Source of the DNA: Tritrichomonas musculus
Taxonomy: Eukaryota; Parabasalia; Tritrichomonadida; Tritrichomonadidae
NCBI GenBank assembly: GCA_039105265.1
Contig: JAPFFF010000041.1
Location: 248,001 to 312,000 of the forward strand
Length of the DNA: 64,000 nt
Direction of reading: 5' to 3'
Shown one piece after another: positions 21,276 through 31,265 of this stretch. Both the position numbers and the translations under genes were made by a program. Under the pieces are notes generated by a model. That model was not told the origin of the DNA. It worked only from the letters and a program-made list of their open reading frames with translations, and did no database searches. Position 1 is the stretch's first letter, and each line of letters starts with the position of its first letter.

Positions 21276-21727
21276 TAGACTTGTGCAAAGTCCAGGACAA
21301 TAAAACTTTTCAAGTACAACCGCAGGACTTAGGACTTTGTCAGGACCATTTTTTTTTTAAAGAAAAAAATTGGCATATTAAATTTTATTGAAAAAAATTA
21401 TATATTCAACTTTTTCTTTTAATATGGATTTTTTAAAAATCTATAAATATATAAATAAAAAAAGATTGTTCACTTAATATTTTACTGATTTTATAACTTA
21501 TATATGAAGTTATCCGTTATAATGAGAATTAAAAACTTTCGGGCAGAATTAAATGATCAACATATAATTATTTTAAACAAAAAATATCAAAAATTATATT
21601 AACGCATTTTTTTAAAACAAAAATATAATAAAAATATCAAATATGTGTCCTTAATTCAAAGATAAAAATGTTTTTTAAATTAACTAAGTTTGTTTAGTCC
21701 TTTTGTCCAGGACTTTGCGCAAGTCTA
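21276..21727. mobile_element. hAT-like MITE, 452 bp
   Basis: Terminal inverted repeats of 26 bases start TAGACTTGTGCAAAGTCC on the left and TAGACTTGCGCAAAGTCC on the reverse-complemented right end, with 24 of 26 matching. Both ends are flanked by the perfect 8 bp direct repeat CTTCACAC (21268-21275 and 21728-21735). An 8 bp target duplication with short inverted ends starting TAG is typical of the hAT superfamily. The interior is AT-rich and non-coding, with sub-terminal GGACTT repeats near 21326-21345. The perfect duplication suggests a fairly recent insertion. Confidence 0.85.
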
Positions 21728-21735
21728 CTTCACAC

Positions 21736-22305
21736 CCTTCAAATTTCTATTACATTCAAAAATTGAAAATTTGATAACTTTTTTAAAGATAAGTTTTTCT
21801 CCATTCAAATTCAAACTTTTAGAAAATATATTAAATTAAATTATTTTTAGCATCACTATGAAAAAAAATAGTACAGTAGTTTATAAAAAGTAGCAGCGTA
21901 ATATAAAGTGGCAATACTTTTTTTTCAAAAAAATTTTTAAAAATAAAAAATCGATTTTTTTGAAAGACCTGTTGAAGACAATTTATAACAAACTATATCA
22001 ATATATTTATCATTTAGTATATAATATATAAAAGCATAATGATATCATATTTCTTGTATAATGATAGAGTTTTCCATTCGAGAATTAAATTAATTAAAAA
22101 CAAATTATCCCATACAACTCAATGTGATAATTCAATTTAATTATATATATGTAGCCTATATATACTATAGTATTATATTCTATAATAATATTGCTTTATG
22201 TTACTTTAATTATGCAAAATAATTTAAAAAACTTTTTTTTATGACCGTTTAAAATTTATATTTCAAAAAAATCTTAATTATCTCGCCTTCATATTTTTCA
22301 AATTA
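21736..22305. other. AT-rich spacer
   Basis: No gene or structured repeat recognised. Confidence 0.5.
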
Positions 22306-22584
22306 TTAATATCTAACATTTAATAATATATACATACATATATTTTCTAATTTTAAAGAAAATATAACGAGTGAACATGTAGTGAATCTAATTGAATAAA
22401 TTTTTAATTTTGAAATCATATCAAATACATGTATTTTTTGAAGCAGCGTATTAAATTCATATTCATTTCCTTGTATTTTCTCATCATCAATAAGCTTGAC
22501 AAAATTATGAAAATTCTCTTCAGCATTATCTTCATTTTCTAAAAATAGCAGAAGACTGCTTTGTACCTTGTTCATTTTATTCAA
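22306..22584 (-). pseudogene. N-terminal fragment of an ankyrin/DUF3447-type gene
   Basis: The first 55 or so residues (VQSSLLLFLENEDNAEENF, KLIDDEKIQGNEYEFNTLL) match the typical leader of trichomonad ankyrin-family proteins (LLxFLxxExNxEENxxxxxxxxxxxKI). The frame then runs into unrelated AT-rich sequence and stops after 92 codons. No ankyrin repeats follow, so this is a 5' remnant or a truncated copy. Confidence 0.5.
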
Positions 22585-22603
22585 ATATGTAAAGTGAAAC
22601 TTT

Positions 22604-22945
22604 TTGAGTGAAAATAAAAAAGTCAGATCAATAGAAGTGAACTTATATACTTATCAATTAAGCAAAAAAGAAACATCATATTCAGTTCCAGACTATGTCA
22701 AAACTATTGGTGATTATGCTTTTTGGTGTTGCATCTCATTGATATCAAAAACACTCTCAAATAGTGTTAAATATATTGGCAAATCTGCTTTTTCAAATTG
22801 CAGATCATTGTCATAAATAGCACACCTAGATAGTTTAACATCAATTGGCAAATTTGTTTTTTCATCTTTCATCTCATTGGAATCAATAACACTCCATTAA
22901 ATGTTTCTTCAATTGGACGTGGCGTTTTTAGAAAATGTTTCATTT
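22604..22945 (+). pseudogene. Broken BspA-like LRR_5 fragment
   Basis: Open pieces read PDYVKTIGDYAFWCC, NSVKYIGKSAFSNCRSL and later TSIGKFVFSSFISLESITL, which are two to three LRR_5 units of the BspA type. A stop lies after RSLS and another before the last piece, and the phrase is too short to be a gene. It starts head-to-head with the ankyrin fragment 20 bases away. Confidence 0.7.
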
Positions 22946-23133
22946 TAAGAACATATGTATATATTTATATTTGTTTATTATGATATATATTATATTTTAT
23001 TGTTTATTTAATAAGATAAACTTAAAATTTAATAGTATTTTTTTCTGTCCATATTTGGCCATCGAAATAGTAAACCGTATTTTTGCATTTTATTCATTTC
23101 TGTTATACAATTTCTTGTATTTTTTAAATATTA

Positions 23134-24669
23134 ATGATTAATTTCGGTTTACCTTTTCAAAATGGAATGATTTTACAACGACAAGTTCCAATTTGTATTT
23201 TTGGTTCATGTAAAGAAGAAAGCGATTTTGTTGTCAAATGGAATGGACAATTTTTGGTTTCAATTCATTTAAATAAAGGCAAATTTAAAACTTATCTTCC
23301 CCCGCTTGATACATACGAAAACGGAATTTTAGAAATTGGTGAGTATAAATTTACAGATGTTGATATAGGTGAAGTATGGCTTTCAGGTGGACAAAGCAAT
23401 ATTGAATTTCTTACCAAATGGGATGCAGATCGTGATTCTATCTACCAACTTCCATCAGATCATCATATTCGTTACTTTGAAGTTGGCAAATATACATTTG
23501 AAGGCGAAAAAGAAGAAGGGACATCAGATAACTACCATTGGGATGAATGGCATTTCTTCGACTCATCCAACAGTCCGTATTTTTCATCAGCATCTACATA
23601 TTTTTGTTTAGAAATGAGAAAAAAATTGGGAATTCCCGTTGGAATTGTGAGCTGTTGCAGAGGTGGCACCTCGGCCTCATGTTGGGTACCCCAAAAAGAT
23701 CTGACAGGCAATTTGCAAGTTTATCTTGATGAGTATCAGAATGATATTAAAGATATCAACATGGACCGATATCTCAGAATGAATAGGCTTATAAGAGAAA
23801 CTTACAATCGCGAAGCAAAAGATTTTGTGATGAGAAACACTGTTACCAAGGAAGAACGATCAAAATTACAAACAATTGGCAAAAATAAAAAACAAATTGA
23901 TTTGTTAAATAAATTAAATTCAGAGTATTCATCTTCTGAGATATGTAAAAGAGGCCCGCACACTCCTAACCGTCCTTCTGCATTATATAATTTGATGTTC
24001 AAAAAAATTTGTCACTTTTCCGTTCGTGGAGTTTTATTTTATCAAGGTTGCGAAGACGCCAAAAAGGACAAATCTTTGTTATATGAAGAATTACTCAAAA
24101 GACTCATTTTTCGATGGCGTAAAAAAGTTGGAGACGTTTATTTTATTATTGTTCAATTGGCACCTTTTGGCTCTTGGATGAATTCAAATGGTGATGAGTT
24201 TCCAACGGTTAGAAATGCTCAAGAAAAAGTTTGTGATTCAATTGATAAATGCGCGCTTGTTTCGTTATCTGATTCTGGCAATGAATTCGATATTCATCCC
24301 AAAAATAAATTCAATGTTGGCCATAGAATGGCTCTGCAAGCATTGAATAAAATTTACGGTTTTTCGGTTATTTCTGATGCTCCAAGGTTTTTGAATGCAG
24401 AGAGAAAAAATCATTCTGTTTTGCTAAAATTTAAAAATGCAACAAATTTGACTGTTGATGGAAATAGAATCAATTCTTTGCTTTTGCTTATTGATAATGA
24501 AGCTGTTGATTATGATTTTTCAGTTGATAAAAATTCTGTTCTTTTATCAAATGAAAAAATTGAATGTAATAATAAAATTGAGATCAGATTTGCTTGGTCC
24601 GGATATTATAAAGTTAATTTATATAATGAAGGAGGACTTCCGGCCTTTCCATTTAAAATTTTTATTTAG
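23134..24669 (+). CDS. Sialate O-acetylesterase-like SGNH hydrolase
   Basis: An intact 511-residue protein with the blocks of the sialic-acid 9-O-acetylesterase/DUF303 carbohydrate esterase family. The N-terminal beta domain has the bacterial-style opening (LPFQNGMILQRQ). The nucleophile block is GEVWLSGGQSNIEF with Ser about 89, block II is CCRGGTSASCW, block III is FYQGCEDA, and the catalytic Asp-His lies in DIHPKNKF (about 386-388). It removes O-acetyl groups from sialic acids or other sugars, which would help use of mucin glycans. There is no convincing signal peptide, so it may be cytosolic. The nearest relatives by motif are bacterial, so lateral transfer is inferred. Length is usual for the family, and the start is the first ATG before the conserved opening. 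Confidence 0.85.
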   Translation: MINFGLPFQNGMILQRQVPICIFGSCKEESDFVVKWNGQFLVSIHLNKGKFKTYLPPLDTYENGILEIGEYKFTDVDIGEVWLSGGQSNIEFLTKWDADRDSIYQLPSDHHIRYFEVGKYTFEGEKEEGTSDNYHWDEWHFFDSSNSPYFSSASTYFCLEMRKKLGIPVGIVSCCRGGTSASCWVPQKDLTGNLQVYLDEYQNDIKDINMDRYLRMNRLIRETYNREAKDFVMRNTVTKEERSKLQTIGKNKKQIDLLNKLNSEYSSSEICKRGPHTPNRPSALYNLMFKKICHFSVRGVLFYQGCEDAKKDKSLLYEELLKRLIFRWRKKVGDVYFIIVQLAPFGSWMNSNGDEFPTVRNAQEKVCDSIDKCALVSLSDSGNEFDIHPKNKFNVGHRMALQALNKIYGFSVISDAPRFLNAERKNHSVLLKFKNATNLTVDGNRINSLLLLIDNEAVDYDFSVDKNSVLLSNEKIECNNKIEIRFAWSGYYKVNLYNEGGLPAFPFKIFI

Positions 24670-25097
24670 AAATTATTATAATAAAGAATTATTATTATTA
24701 TTAAACAATAATTGAAATTTCAAATATAAACGTATATTCATTTTTACTCAAACAAACTGAAACAACCGTCGATCATTTCACTAAATTTGATTATAAAATA
24801 AAAACATATTTCAATATGTCATGTGTTTTTACCAATAAAATCGAATTATTTTTATAATACTGATCAATAATCCACAATAACTTGTCACACCATATTTTCT
24901 TTCATAAAAACTTTTTGAATATCTTTTTGAAATAAATTAAAAATGTAATGATATATTTTTGGAGTAAAATCCAAAACTTTTATACCCAATATTTCAAAAA
25001 TTCTAAATTATTTTAAAATGTATAACATGAATATTTAATTAATGAAAGTTTATTCATAACCTTTTTCATTCATGTTTTTGCTTTGTTGAGTGAATTA
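24670..25097. other. AT-rich spacer between convergent genes
   Basis: No gene or repeat of note. Confidence 0.5.
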
Positions 25098-26345
25098 TTA
25101 TTCAGTAATGAATCCAAAATACTCCAATGCTGATAAAATTACATTGAAATAGTTTTCGCTATAGCTATTATGTCCAGTTATTCTGACTCTCAAGTACCTA
25201 TAGTATTCGCATTGACCAAGAGACTTGGAATTTCAAATGAAATAATTTGAAACATCAAAATCAACCGCAAATTTTGGTCGGTGATAGCTGCTTGATGTCG
25301 ACGATGCTGTAACTTTGACTGCTCCACTTCCTGCAACTTTGCTGCAGCTTCTTTCAGACAGCCAACGAACGATGCCATTGATGCGATGTTCTTCATTTCC
25401 ATTGAATTCAATTTATTTTGCAGTTGTGTTGTATCTTTTCTGCTCCCATTTCTTTTCTCGCTGCTCTTGGCTGATGAAGAGACACTGGCGAAGTTTGTTC
25501 CACAATGGAACTGTCATCCGGCTGATATCAATATTTTAGATTATTTGATGAAATTTATCGTCGCTTATACTGAATATTTCAAGTAACTCATAGAAATCAA
25601 AAATGTCAGTTTCATTGTCTTTTTTGCTTTCTTTCTGGTTTTGGTAAACTTTTTCAATGAAGTCTAGCAGCCAACCTTCGTTTTCAATTTTTAAATGCTT
25701 GTATGATATAATGGAATGAAGTATTGGTATTGAAAGTGATAAAAGTTTTGTTTTGTCTATTGAATAAAAGTTTCTTGATATAAAATCGATATATCAAGAA
25801 TATGAGAATTTAGATGATACTTGAATAAAATATTGAAAGCATTGAGAAAGTTGAAGCTGTTGTAAATAAAAGTCTATTTGTGATTCATTGGCAGTATTAG
25901 GGTACATTTCTTCATGTAAATTAAGGAGTTCTTGATTACCAAGAATAATCGAAATTGGTTTGAGCTTAAAACTTTGATCTTTATTAATTTCAATTGAGTT
26001 ACCTCGCATTAATCTTTCAAGAAGTGAAAATATATCCACGTTGATAATATAGGTAATATTATATTATTTTTCATTTTGAAAATCATTGAGTAGTTGGTTA
26101 TATCTTATTGAAGTAATTGTGGGATCTGTTAAAAGAAGATGAGAAACAGTTGGGGAAATAAATTCTGTAAAAATATTATTAGTTTTGATTTTATGATCAC
26201 CGAAATGAAAATAAAATACATTTTCATCATTGTTTTCGTTCCAAATAATGTTTGTTATTTGATGATAGTAAAAGAGATTTCGTACTCATTTAATTTAATT
26301 AATTTAAAAGATATTTTTTGGTTTTGTTCATCTTTTGTATATCTC
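25098..26345 (-). pseudogene. Broken BTB-BACK-F5/8C (discoidin) gene
   Basis: On the minus strand the order is a BTB-type domain (FHFGDHKIKTNNIFTEFISP, VSHLLLTDPTI near 26150-26220; LGNQELLNLHEEMYPN near 25910), a BACK-like helical stretch (FISRNFYSIDKTKLLSLSIP near 25770; ENEGWLLDFIEKVYQN near 25670; FDFYELLEIFSIS near 25590), then an F5/8 type C domain (IVRWLSERSCSKVAGSG near 25370; YYRYLRVRITGHNSYSENYF near 25180; LEYFGF then stop at 25098). This is one of the largest trichomonad families. Stops and frame changes occur between the blocks and most of the discoidin core is deleted between about 25240 and 25210, so it is not functional. Intact relatives are thought to be ubiquitin-ligase adaptor-like proteins. 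Confidence 0.75.
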
Positions 26346-27343
26346 GAGATAAAAATATATTTTATATAATTTTTGTGTACAATAACAGTTTACATACAAA
26401 ATTAATTATTAAAATTATGATATGATATTATAAATATTTCATATTAGAAATTGATATTCAAAAAGAGTCAACAAAATTTGAAGTAATTTTTTTACTAAAG
26501 TGGATTTTTTTTGGTAAAAATTTGAAAGAAAAAAAGAAATGATATTAATAAAATTGACGAAAATTTTCATTCCATTCAATGAAACCACTTTTTGAATAAA
26601 AATAAGCTTAATAATGTCAATACAATTTTGTGATAAAAAAGTTATTCAATAAGTGTTAATTGAAAGGAATTACCAATTTGTGGTAATTTGGAAAAGTGGG
26701 GGAAAAAAAATCAGTTAAGTGAAGTTAAAAAAATTTTTGCTCATATTTAAAAATTTTGACAACAAATAACTCTGAAAAAAGAAAAGATGATTTTCCATTT
26801 TTTAAAAGGGGGATTTCATTCATTCAATATCTTTTTATTCTATGCCCACAATATCAAATAACAAAATTTTAATTTGAAAATATTTTGAGAGTATGCTTTT
26901 TGAATATTCTGAATTTTTGTGTAAATGACCAAAATTTTCATTAAAAAAAAAGTTGCTTTTCAGTTTTGAGGGGAAAAAGTACTTTCTTTAAAATGATGAT
27001 GTGTATGATGGCATATAAATTAATGAAAAGAATATGAAAATTTTGGAAAATTTTTGTATTGAATATAACAGTTTTGAAAAAAAGTAATAGAATTTGGGAA
27101 TATATAAAGAATGGATTGTTAAAAACATATGAATTTATTATATTATGATAGGAATATTTTATTATTTTGTTTTTCTTTCACTAATAAAGAAGAGAAGCAA
27201 TTAGATATTGTGAATTCTGCATATCAAATGATTTCAGCTTCAATAAGAAATAATTTGTATGAATATCTTATTTAAAATATATAATTAAATCTTTTTGATG
27301 CGAAAAATATGTTGAAAAAAAAATTCTATTCTTGATCAAAATT
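26346..27343. other. AT-rich spacer with a possible short gene tail
   Basis: At 27181-27276 a frame reads NKEEKQLDIVNSAYQMIS to a stop, which looks protein-like, but nothing upstream joins to it in the same frame. Otherwise AT-rich with no gene seen. Confidence 0.35.
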
Positions 27344-27838
27344 TTATGCTGCTTTTTTTGGTTTCTTTTTCAATAAAAGAGTTGATATAGCAGCAGCAAA
27401 TCTATTGTCATTATCATTATTATTCTCCATTAATTGATTAATTGTTTCTCTAGACTCATCAAATCCCATGATGTTAAACATCGGGAAAAAGTCAATGTTG
27501 TTTTTCTTCTCTTCTTTTTTTGGTTTTACTTCGGGCTCCTCTTTTGGCGCAATTTGGCCAACAATTTTTAAAATGATTTTGTCTTGAATATCAGCTATTT
27601 TATAATTTTTATGTAACTTCACATTGTTTTCGTATATATTCAATGTGTTATCATTTATAAAATTGTACTTTTTGCTGAGAACGTTCTTCAGATCTTGGAT
27701 TGTGTCTGATCCAAAAAAGCCAATATAGTACATATTATATTTGTGCTTCAATTTCAGTAACCTCGTTCCCATTGTTATCATTAAAAATGGCTTAAATTTT
27801 TTAAATTGAAAATTTGGACAATATTCCACTTTTTCCAT
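27344..27838 (-). CDS. Small ubiquitin-like (UBL) and UBA-like protein
   Basis: A 164-residue protein. Residues about 30-95 show a ubiquitin-like pattern: a hydrophobic strand, then SDTIQDLKNVLSKKY (helix 1), NDNTLNIYENNVKLHKNYKI (strand and the usual IxxNxxxL turn), ADIQDKIILKIVG (end of the fold). After a charged linker (EEPEVKPKKEEKK) comes a UBA-like helical bundle starting MGFDESRETINQLMENN, with the MGF loop typical of UBA domains. The protein ends in a basic KKKPKKAA. The architecture recalls proteasome shuttle factors (Rad23/Dsk2 class) in a minimal form. No C-terminal GG is present, so it is not a conjugated modifier. The role in bringing ubiquitinated cargo to the proteasome is inferred. 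Confidence 0.6.
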   Translation of the reverse strand: MEKVEYCPNFQFKKFKPFLMITMGTRLLKLKHKYNMYYIGFFGSDTIQDLKNVLSKKYNFINDNTLNIYENNVKLHKNYKIADIQDKIILKIVGQIAPKEEPEVKPKKEEKKNNIDFFPMFNIMGFDESRETINQLMENNNDNDNRFAAAISTLLLKKKPKKAA

Positions 27839-28640
27839 TCAAATTTTTAAGACATCAGAAATATTTCATGAATAAAAAATTTATTGATACTTGTCATGAA
27901 AAAGCATAAAATATCGAATTAAAAGTGAGTTCTGTCTTATTTTTTTTTTTTTTTTTTTTTTTTCGTTCAATTGATAAAAATCGAAAAATTCACGATTCAT
28001 TAGAATTTGAAAAGAAATCATACAAAAATAATAATAAAAGTATAAAAAATCTTAGTGATTATAATTTTGTAATAAATATACAGCTGTTTAGGAAATAGAA
28101 TTTTTTTTTTTTTAGGAAATAGATTAGCAACGATCATTTTACATTCAATTTTCAATACAACAAAATACGATTTTTTTAGAGAACAAAGGAGTATGAGCCT
28201 TATTTTATTATTAAAAATAGTTATATATCTAATAATAAATACAACTATGATGATTAATTTAATAAAGAATGTTCTAAGATACATAAAATATTAGATTTTC
28301 ATATAATTTTATTTTTCTAATTAAAAAGCTGATGTATGCTTAATTAAACATCATAAAATATTCATTTTTTTAAGTTTTGCTAATATTTATTGAAAAAATA
28401 ATAATTAGATAAAATTAGAAGAAAAAATGGAACAACAAGGCAAACAAGCATAATAATAAATTATAAAATGTTCAAATATGAAAGTGTAATATATCTGTTT
28501 TTTAAAATAGGTAATATTAGTATTAAGTTTAAAAAAAATCTAGAACTGTTCTCATTCACTTGGAAAAATTATCAGATATAATGATAAAAAAAGTTTTATA
28601 GTCACATCAATATAAAAATATGATCAATCTTCAATATTTC
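27839..28640. other. AT-rich spacer with T-runs
   Basis: T run of 24 at 27940-27963 and another near 28098-28113. No gene recognised. Confidence 0.5.
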
Positions 28641-28649
28641 TAATGCAAA

Positions 28650-29300
28650 AGTATTCCTTGATTTTATGTATCAATTCATTCCAATCTTCTTTATCATATT
28701 ATTTTCGAAGGGCAATATAATTTGCATCATTTCTAATTTGTTCAATATCAAAATTTATTATTTTTGTGTTTTGCATATCAGACCTAATGTTATTGTATGT
28801 TTTATTTATATGCATAGAAATCAGGCCAGCAATAATTCTTTCTTGGATACTTTCAATCGTAATTCTGTTATTTAATATTTTTTTTTTTTTTTGCATATTC
28901 TTTTATATCATTTTCAATTTCTTGAATACAAATAATAAGATCTTTTGTGTTTCTATAAATTCGGGAATTTTTTCTTTTATACGAGAAATAACACTTTGAG
29001 TTCGTTCGTTAACTTTGAAATCAATTGACAAAAAATCTTTTTGCATATATTCGATATAATAAATCTTACGATCAATATATTTTTACTAATTCATAGTATA
29101 ATAGTAATATTACTATTATTACTTAATTCATTCATTTATGTATTAGTAAAAATATATTTTTTGATTTGTCATAAAAAAAAATGTCCTTTTGGAGGATATT
29201 ATTGGATTTTTTTTTTTTTTTTTTCTGAGTTAGGTGATATTATTTCTAAATTAGTTCCTTTTGGAGATTTTATTGGAGATATTTGCATATAAGCATAATA
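28650..29300 (-). pseudogene. Remnant of an unrecognised helical protein gene
   Basis: On the minus strand several open pieces look like one charged helical protein: QISPIKSPKGTNLEII near 29270, FLSIDFKVNERTQSVISRIK near 29000, RITIESIQERIIAGLISMHI near 28850, and RNDANYIALRK near 28710 followed by DKEDWNELIHKIKEYF near 28670. Frame changes and A-runs separate them, and a 17 bp inverted repeat interrupts the middle (29074-29158). I cannot assign a family. It may be a decayed gene with a hairpin element inserted. Confidence 0.4.
29074..29158. repeat. Nested hairpin: 17 bp inverted repeat around an 18 bp palindrome
   Basis: AATATATTTTTACTAAT (29074-29090) pairs perfectly with ATTAGTAAAAATATATT (29142-29158). 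Inside lies the perfect palindrome AATAGTAATATTACTATT (29100-29117). The whole can fold as a two-level hairpin of 85 bases. Confidence 0.7.
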
Positions 29301-29724
29301 TTATATTAAAAATAATTATTTATTTATTTTTTCTTTTATATATCGATGTTTTTAGATGTCATATTAAGTTTTTCCCTTTTTATATTGATTTGTGAAATAT
29401 TCTCTTTCTTTTTTTCTTAATATTTGTAATTTTTATGTTATCAATACATACAATCATCATTATGCCTTCTTTCCTATTTTACTATTCATATTCTCCTGAT
29501 TTTTTTTCATTTGGATCTTTTGTTTACGTTATTATACTCTTTTTAATCTTAAATTTAAAATTTTTTTAAGTTATTATATTCTTTGTAATTCTGGTCAAAA
29601 AGTTAATAGTAATTATAATAAAATTATCAAAAAGTTGTTTATCAAAAAGCTCCCATTGAAGTTTCACTTTTTGAGAGCACTGTGAGGGTCACTTCACCAT
29701 CAAGAGTTGCTAACTTTTTGGTCC

Positions 29725-29761
<37 letters not shown>

Positions 29762-30048
29762 CAGTAATCTCATATAAATTGTCAAAAGCATTGAAAAACC
29801 CGTCAAAATCAAAACAAACCAAAAATACAAATATAGTTCATTGTTTTATAATAATATATTAAAATATTGGAAGGGATTTCTAATTTGATTTTGAGATTTG
29901 TGTTGATTACATTTGAATGAAAATTTCATTTTATCAACTCAAAAAAAATTATTTTTCAGAAGTAAAGTTTATCTTCCAAATTTCATTATAATATTTGTTA
30001 TTACAATAAGAAAAAAAAACAACAAAAAAGAGTCCTTTTATTAAAAAA
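29301..30048. other. Spacer holding a hairpin pair and a poly-A run
   Basis: Apart from the inverted repeat at 29593-29724 and the run of 25 A at 29731-29755, no gene or repeat is seen. Confidence 0.5.
29593..29724. repeat. Inverted repeat with the CACTTTTTGAGAGC core
   Basis: GGTCAAAAAGTTA at 29593 and TAACTTTTTGGTCC at 29711 are inverted copies about 100 bases apart. The loop contains TTTCACTTTTTGAGAGC near 29670, which shares 14 bases exactly with the hairpin core at 12034-12046. A poly-A run follows directly. This suggests a small repeat family. Confidence 0.5.
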
Positions 30049-30560
30049 GATATAATCAAAGGACTCTATATTGGTGAAATCCAACGAAAATATCGCCAAT
30101 TTTAAAGTATATTTCCTCAATATTTGTGAAAAAATCAAGACAACCACCAAATTGGCATTGAATGTAATCCCCTTTGTAAAAACCTATATAATCAAAAACA
30201 AAAACAAAACAATGCAAAAAAGACTCAAATAACTGGAGTAAACAAAGAGATAATGATTAAAGAAGGAAAATCCAAAGAAAATGTAACCAATGTTATATTG
30301 CATTTAGTTAATATTTGTGAAAAAAACAAGACAACTACCAAATTAGCATTGAATTTATTCCCTTTTGTAAAACTTGGATTATCAAAACCAAAAATAAAAC
30401 AATGCAAAAAAAGAAAGAAAAACTCAAATAAATGAAGTAGGTGAAGAGATAATGATCAAAGAAGGAAATCCCAACGAAAAATAGACAATGTTAAATTACT
30501 TTTTATTAATAATTGTGAAAAAAACAAGACAATTGCCAAATTGGCATTGAATAAATCAAC
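30049..30560. repeat. Tandem repeat, period about 198 bp, 2.6 copies
   Basis: Similar units start at 30049, 30247 and 30446 (GAGATAATGATTAAAGAAGG or variants) and share internal phrases such as AATATTTGTGAAAAAAACAAG, in part, and CCAAATTGGCATTGAAT. The middle unit is open for 60 codons (MIKEGKSKENVTNVILHLVN, then NLFPFVKLGLSKP), and the other two encode similar phrases with breaks. It may derive from a coding tandem repeat. Divergence between units is about 15-20%. Confidence 0.7.
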
Positions 30561-31248
30561 CAATTTTTTTTCATTCTCGTTATTGATTTTAAGTTAATAA
30601 TCTATTGGAGCTTTTATAAAGAGTTGATAATTTTTTTATGCACAAAGAGAAACTTTTTGTTGCCTGCTTTTTCCTTTGTTGCATATTATTTTTCAATAAG
30701 TCAATATTATCTCTATTCGTCCTATTTTATTATCCTACAGTATTTTTATGAAAAACAGTTGATTTTAAATAATCAATAAAGCATAAATGAAAAGCTCTTA
30801 TCGCCAAATTATTCTTTTATTAGTCTATTATAAAAAAAATTAATTCGATTAATTTTTAAGGATATAAATGAAGTTGGAACAAAAGTTTGGCATATTAGTG
30901 CAAAATATAATTGTAAAATTCATATGTAATAGTAATTTGAAACTTGAATTCTTAGATTATTCTATTTTCGAAAAGGTTTTTCAATTGAAAGGTCAAGTAT
31001 ATTTGACCAAAAAAAATAATTAGAAAAAATATATATCAAAATGAAAATAATTATCATTTTTAGTTTTGTTGGTCAATGAATGAATGAACAAAAAAATCTT
31101 TTCGTTTTTATTTGATTTGAAATCATCACATCACATTTTAATAAATATTTTGAATTAAAAACCTAATAGTTTTTCAATGACAGCATTTGAGTTTGAACTG
31201 AAAAAATTGATAATTAATTAGTCAATGCAAGATAGACCAACATTCACC
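30561..31248. other. AT-rich upstream region of the CH-GTPase gene
   Basis: No gene or repeat beyond low-complexity AT sequence. Confidence 0.5.
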
Positions 31249-31253
31249 TCACA
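31249..31253 (+). promoter_or_regulatory. Candidate Inr (TCACA) of the CH-GTPase gene
   Basis: TCACA fits TCAYW, with the presumed first A 15 bases before the ATG at 31266, inside the usual 5-20 base leader of trichomonad mRNAs. Confidence 0.45.
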
Positions 31254-31265
31254 TTCTAAGATATA

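Noticed and set aside
26590-27160. Possible introns or small genes in repetitive AT spacer
   Set aside because: No trichomonad-type 3' splice signal (ACTAACACACAG-like) found here or elsewhere in the window.
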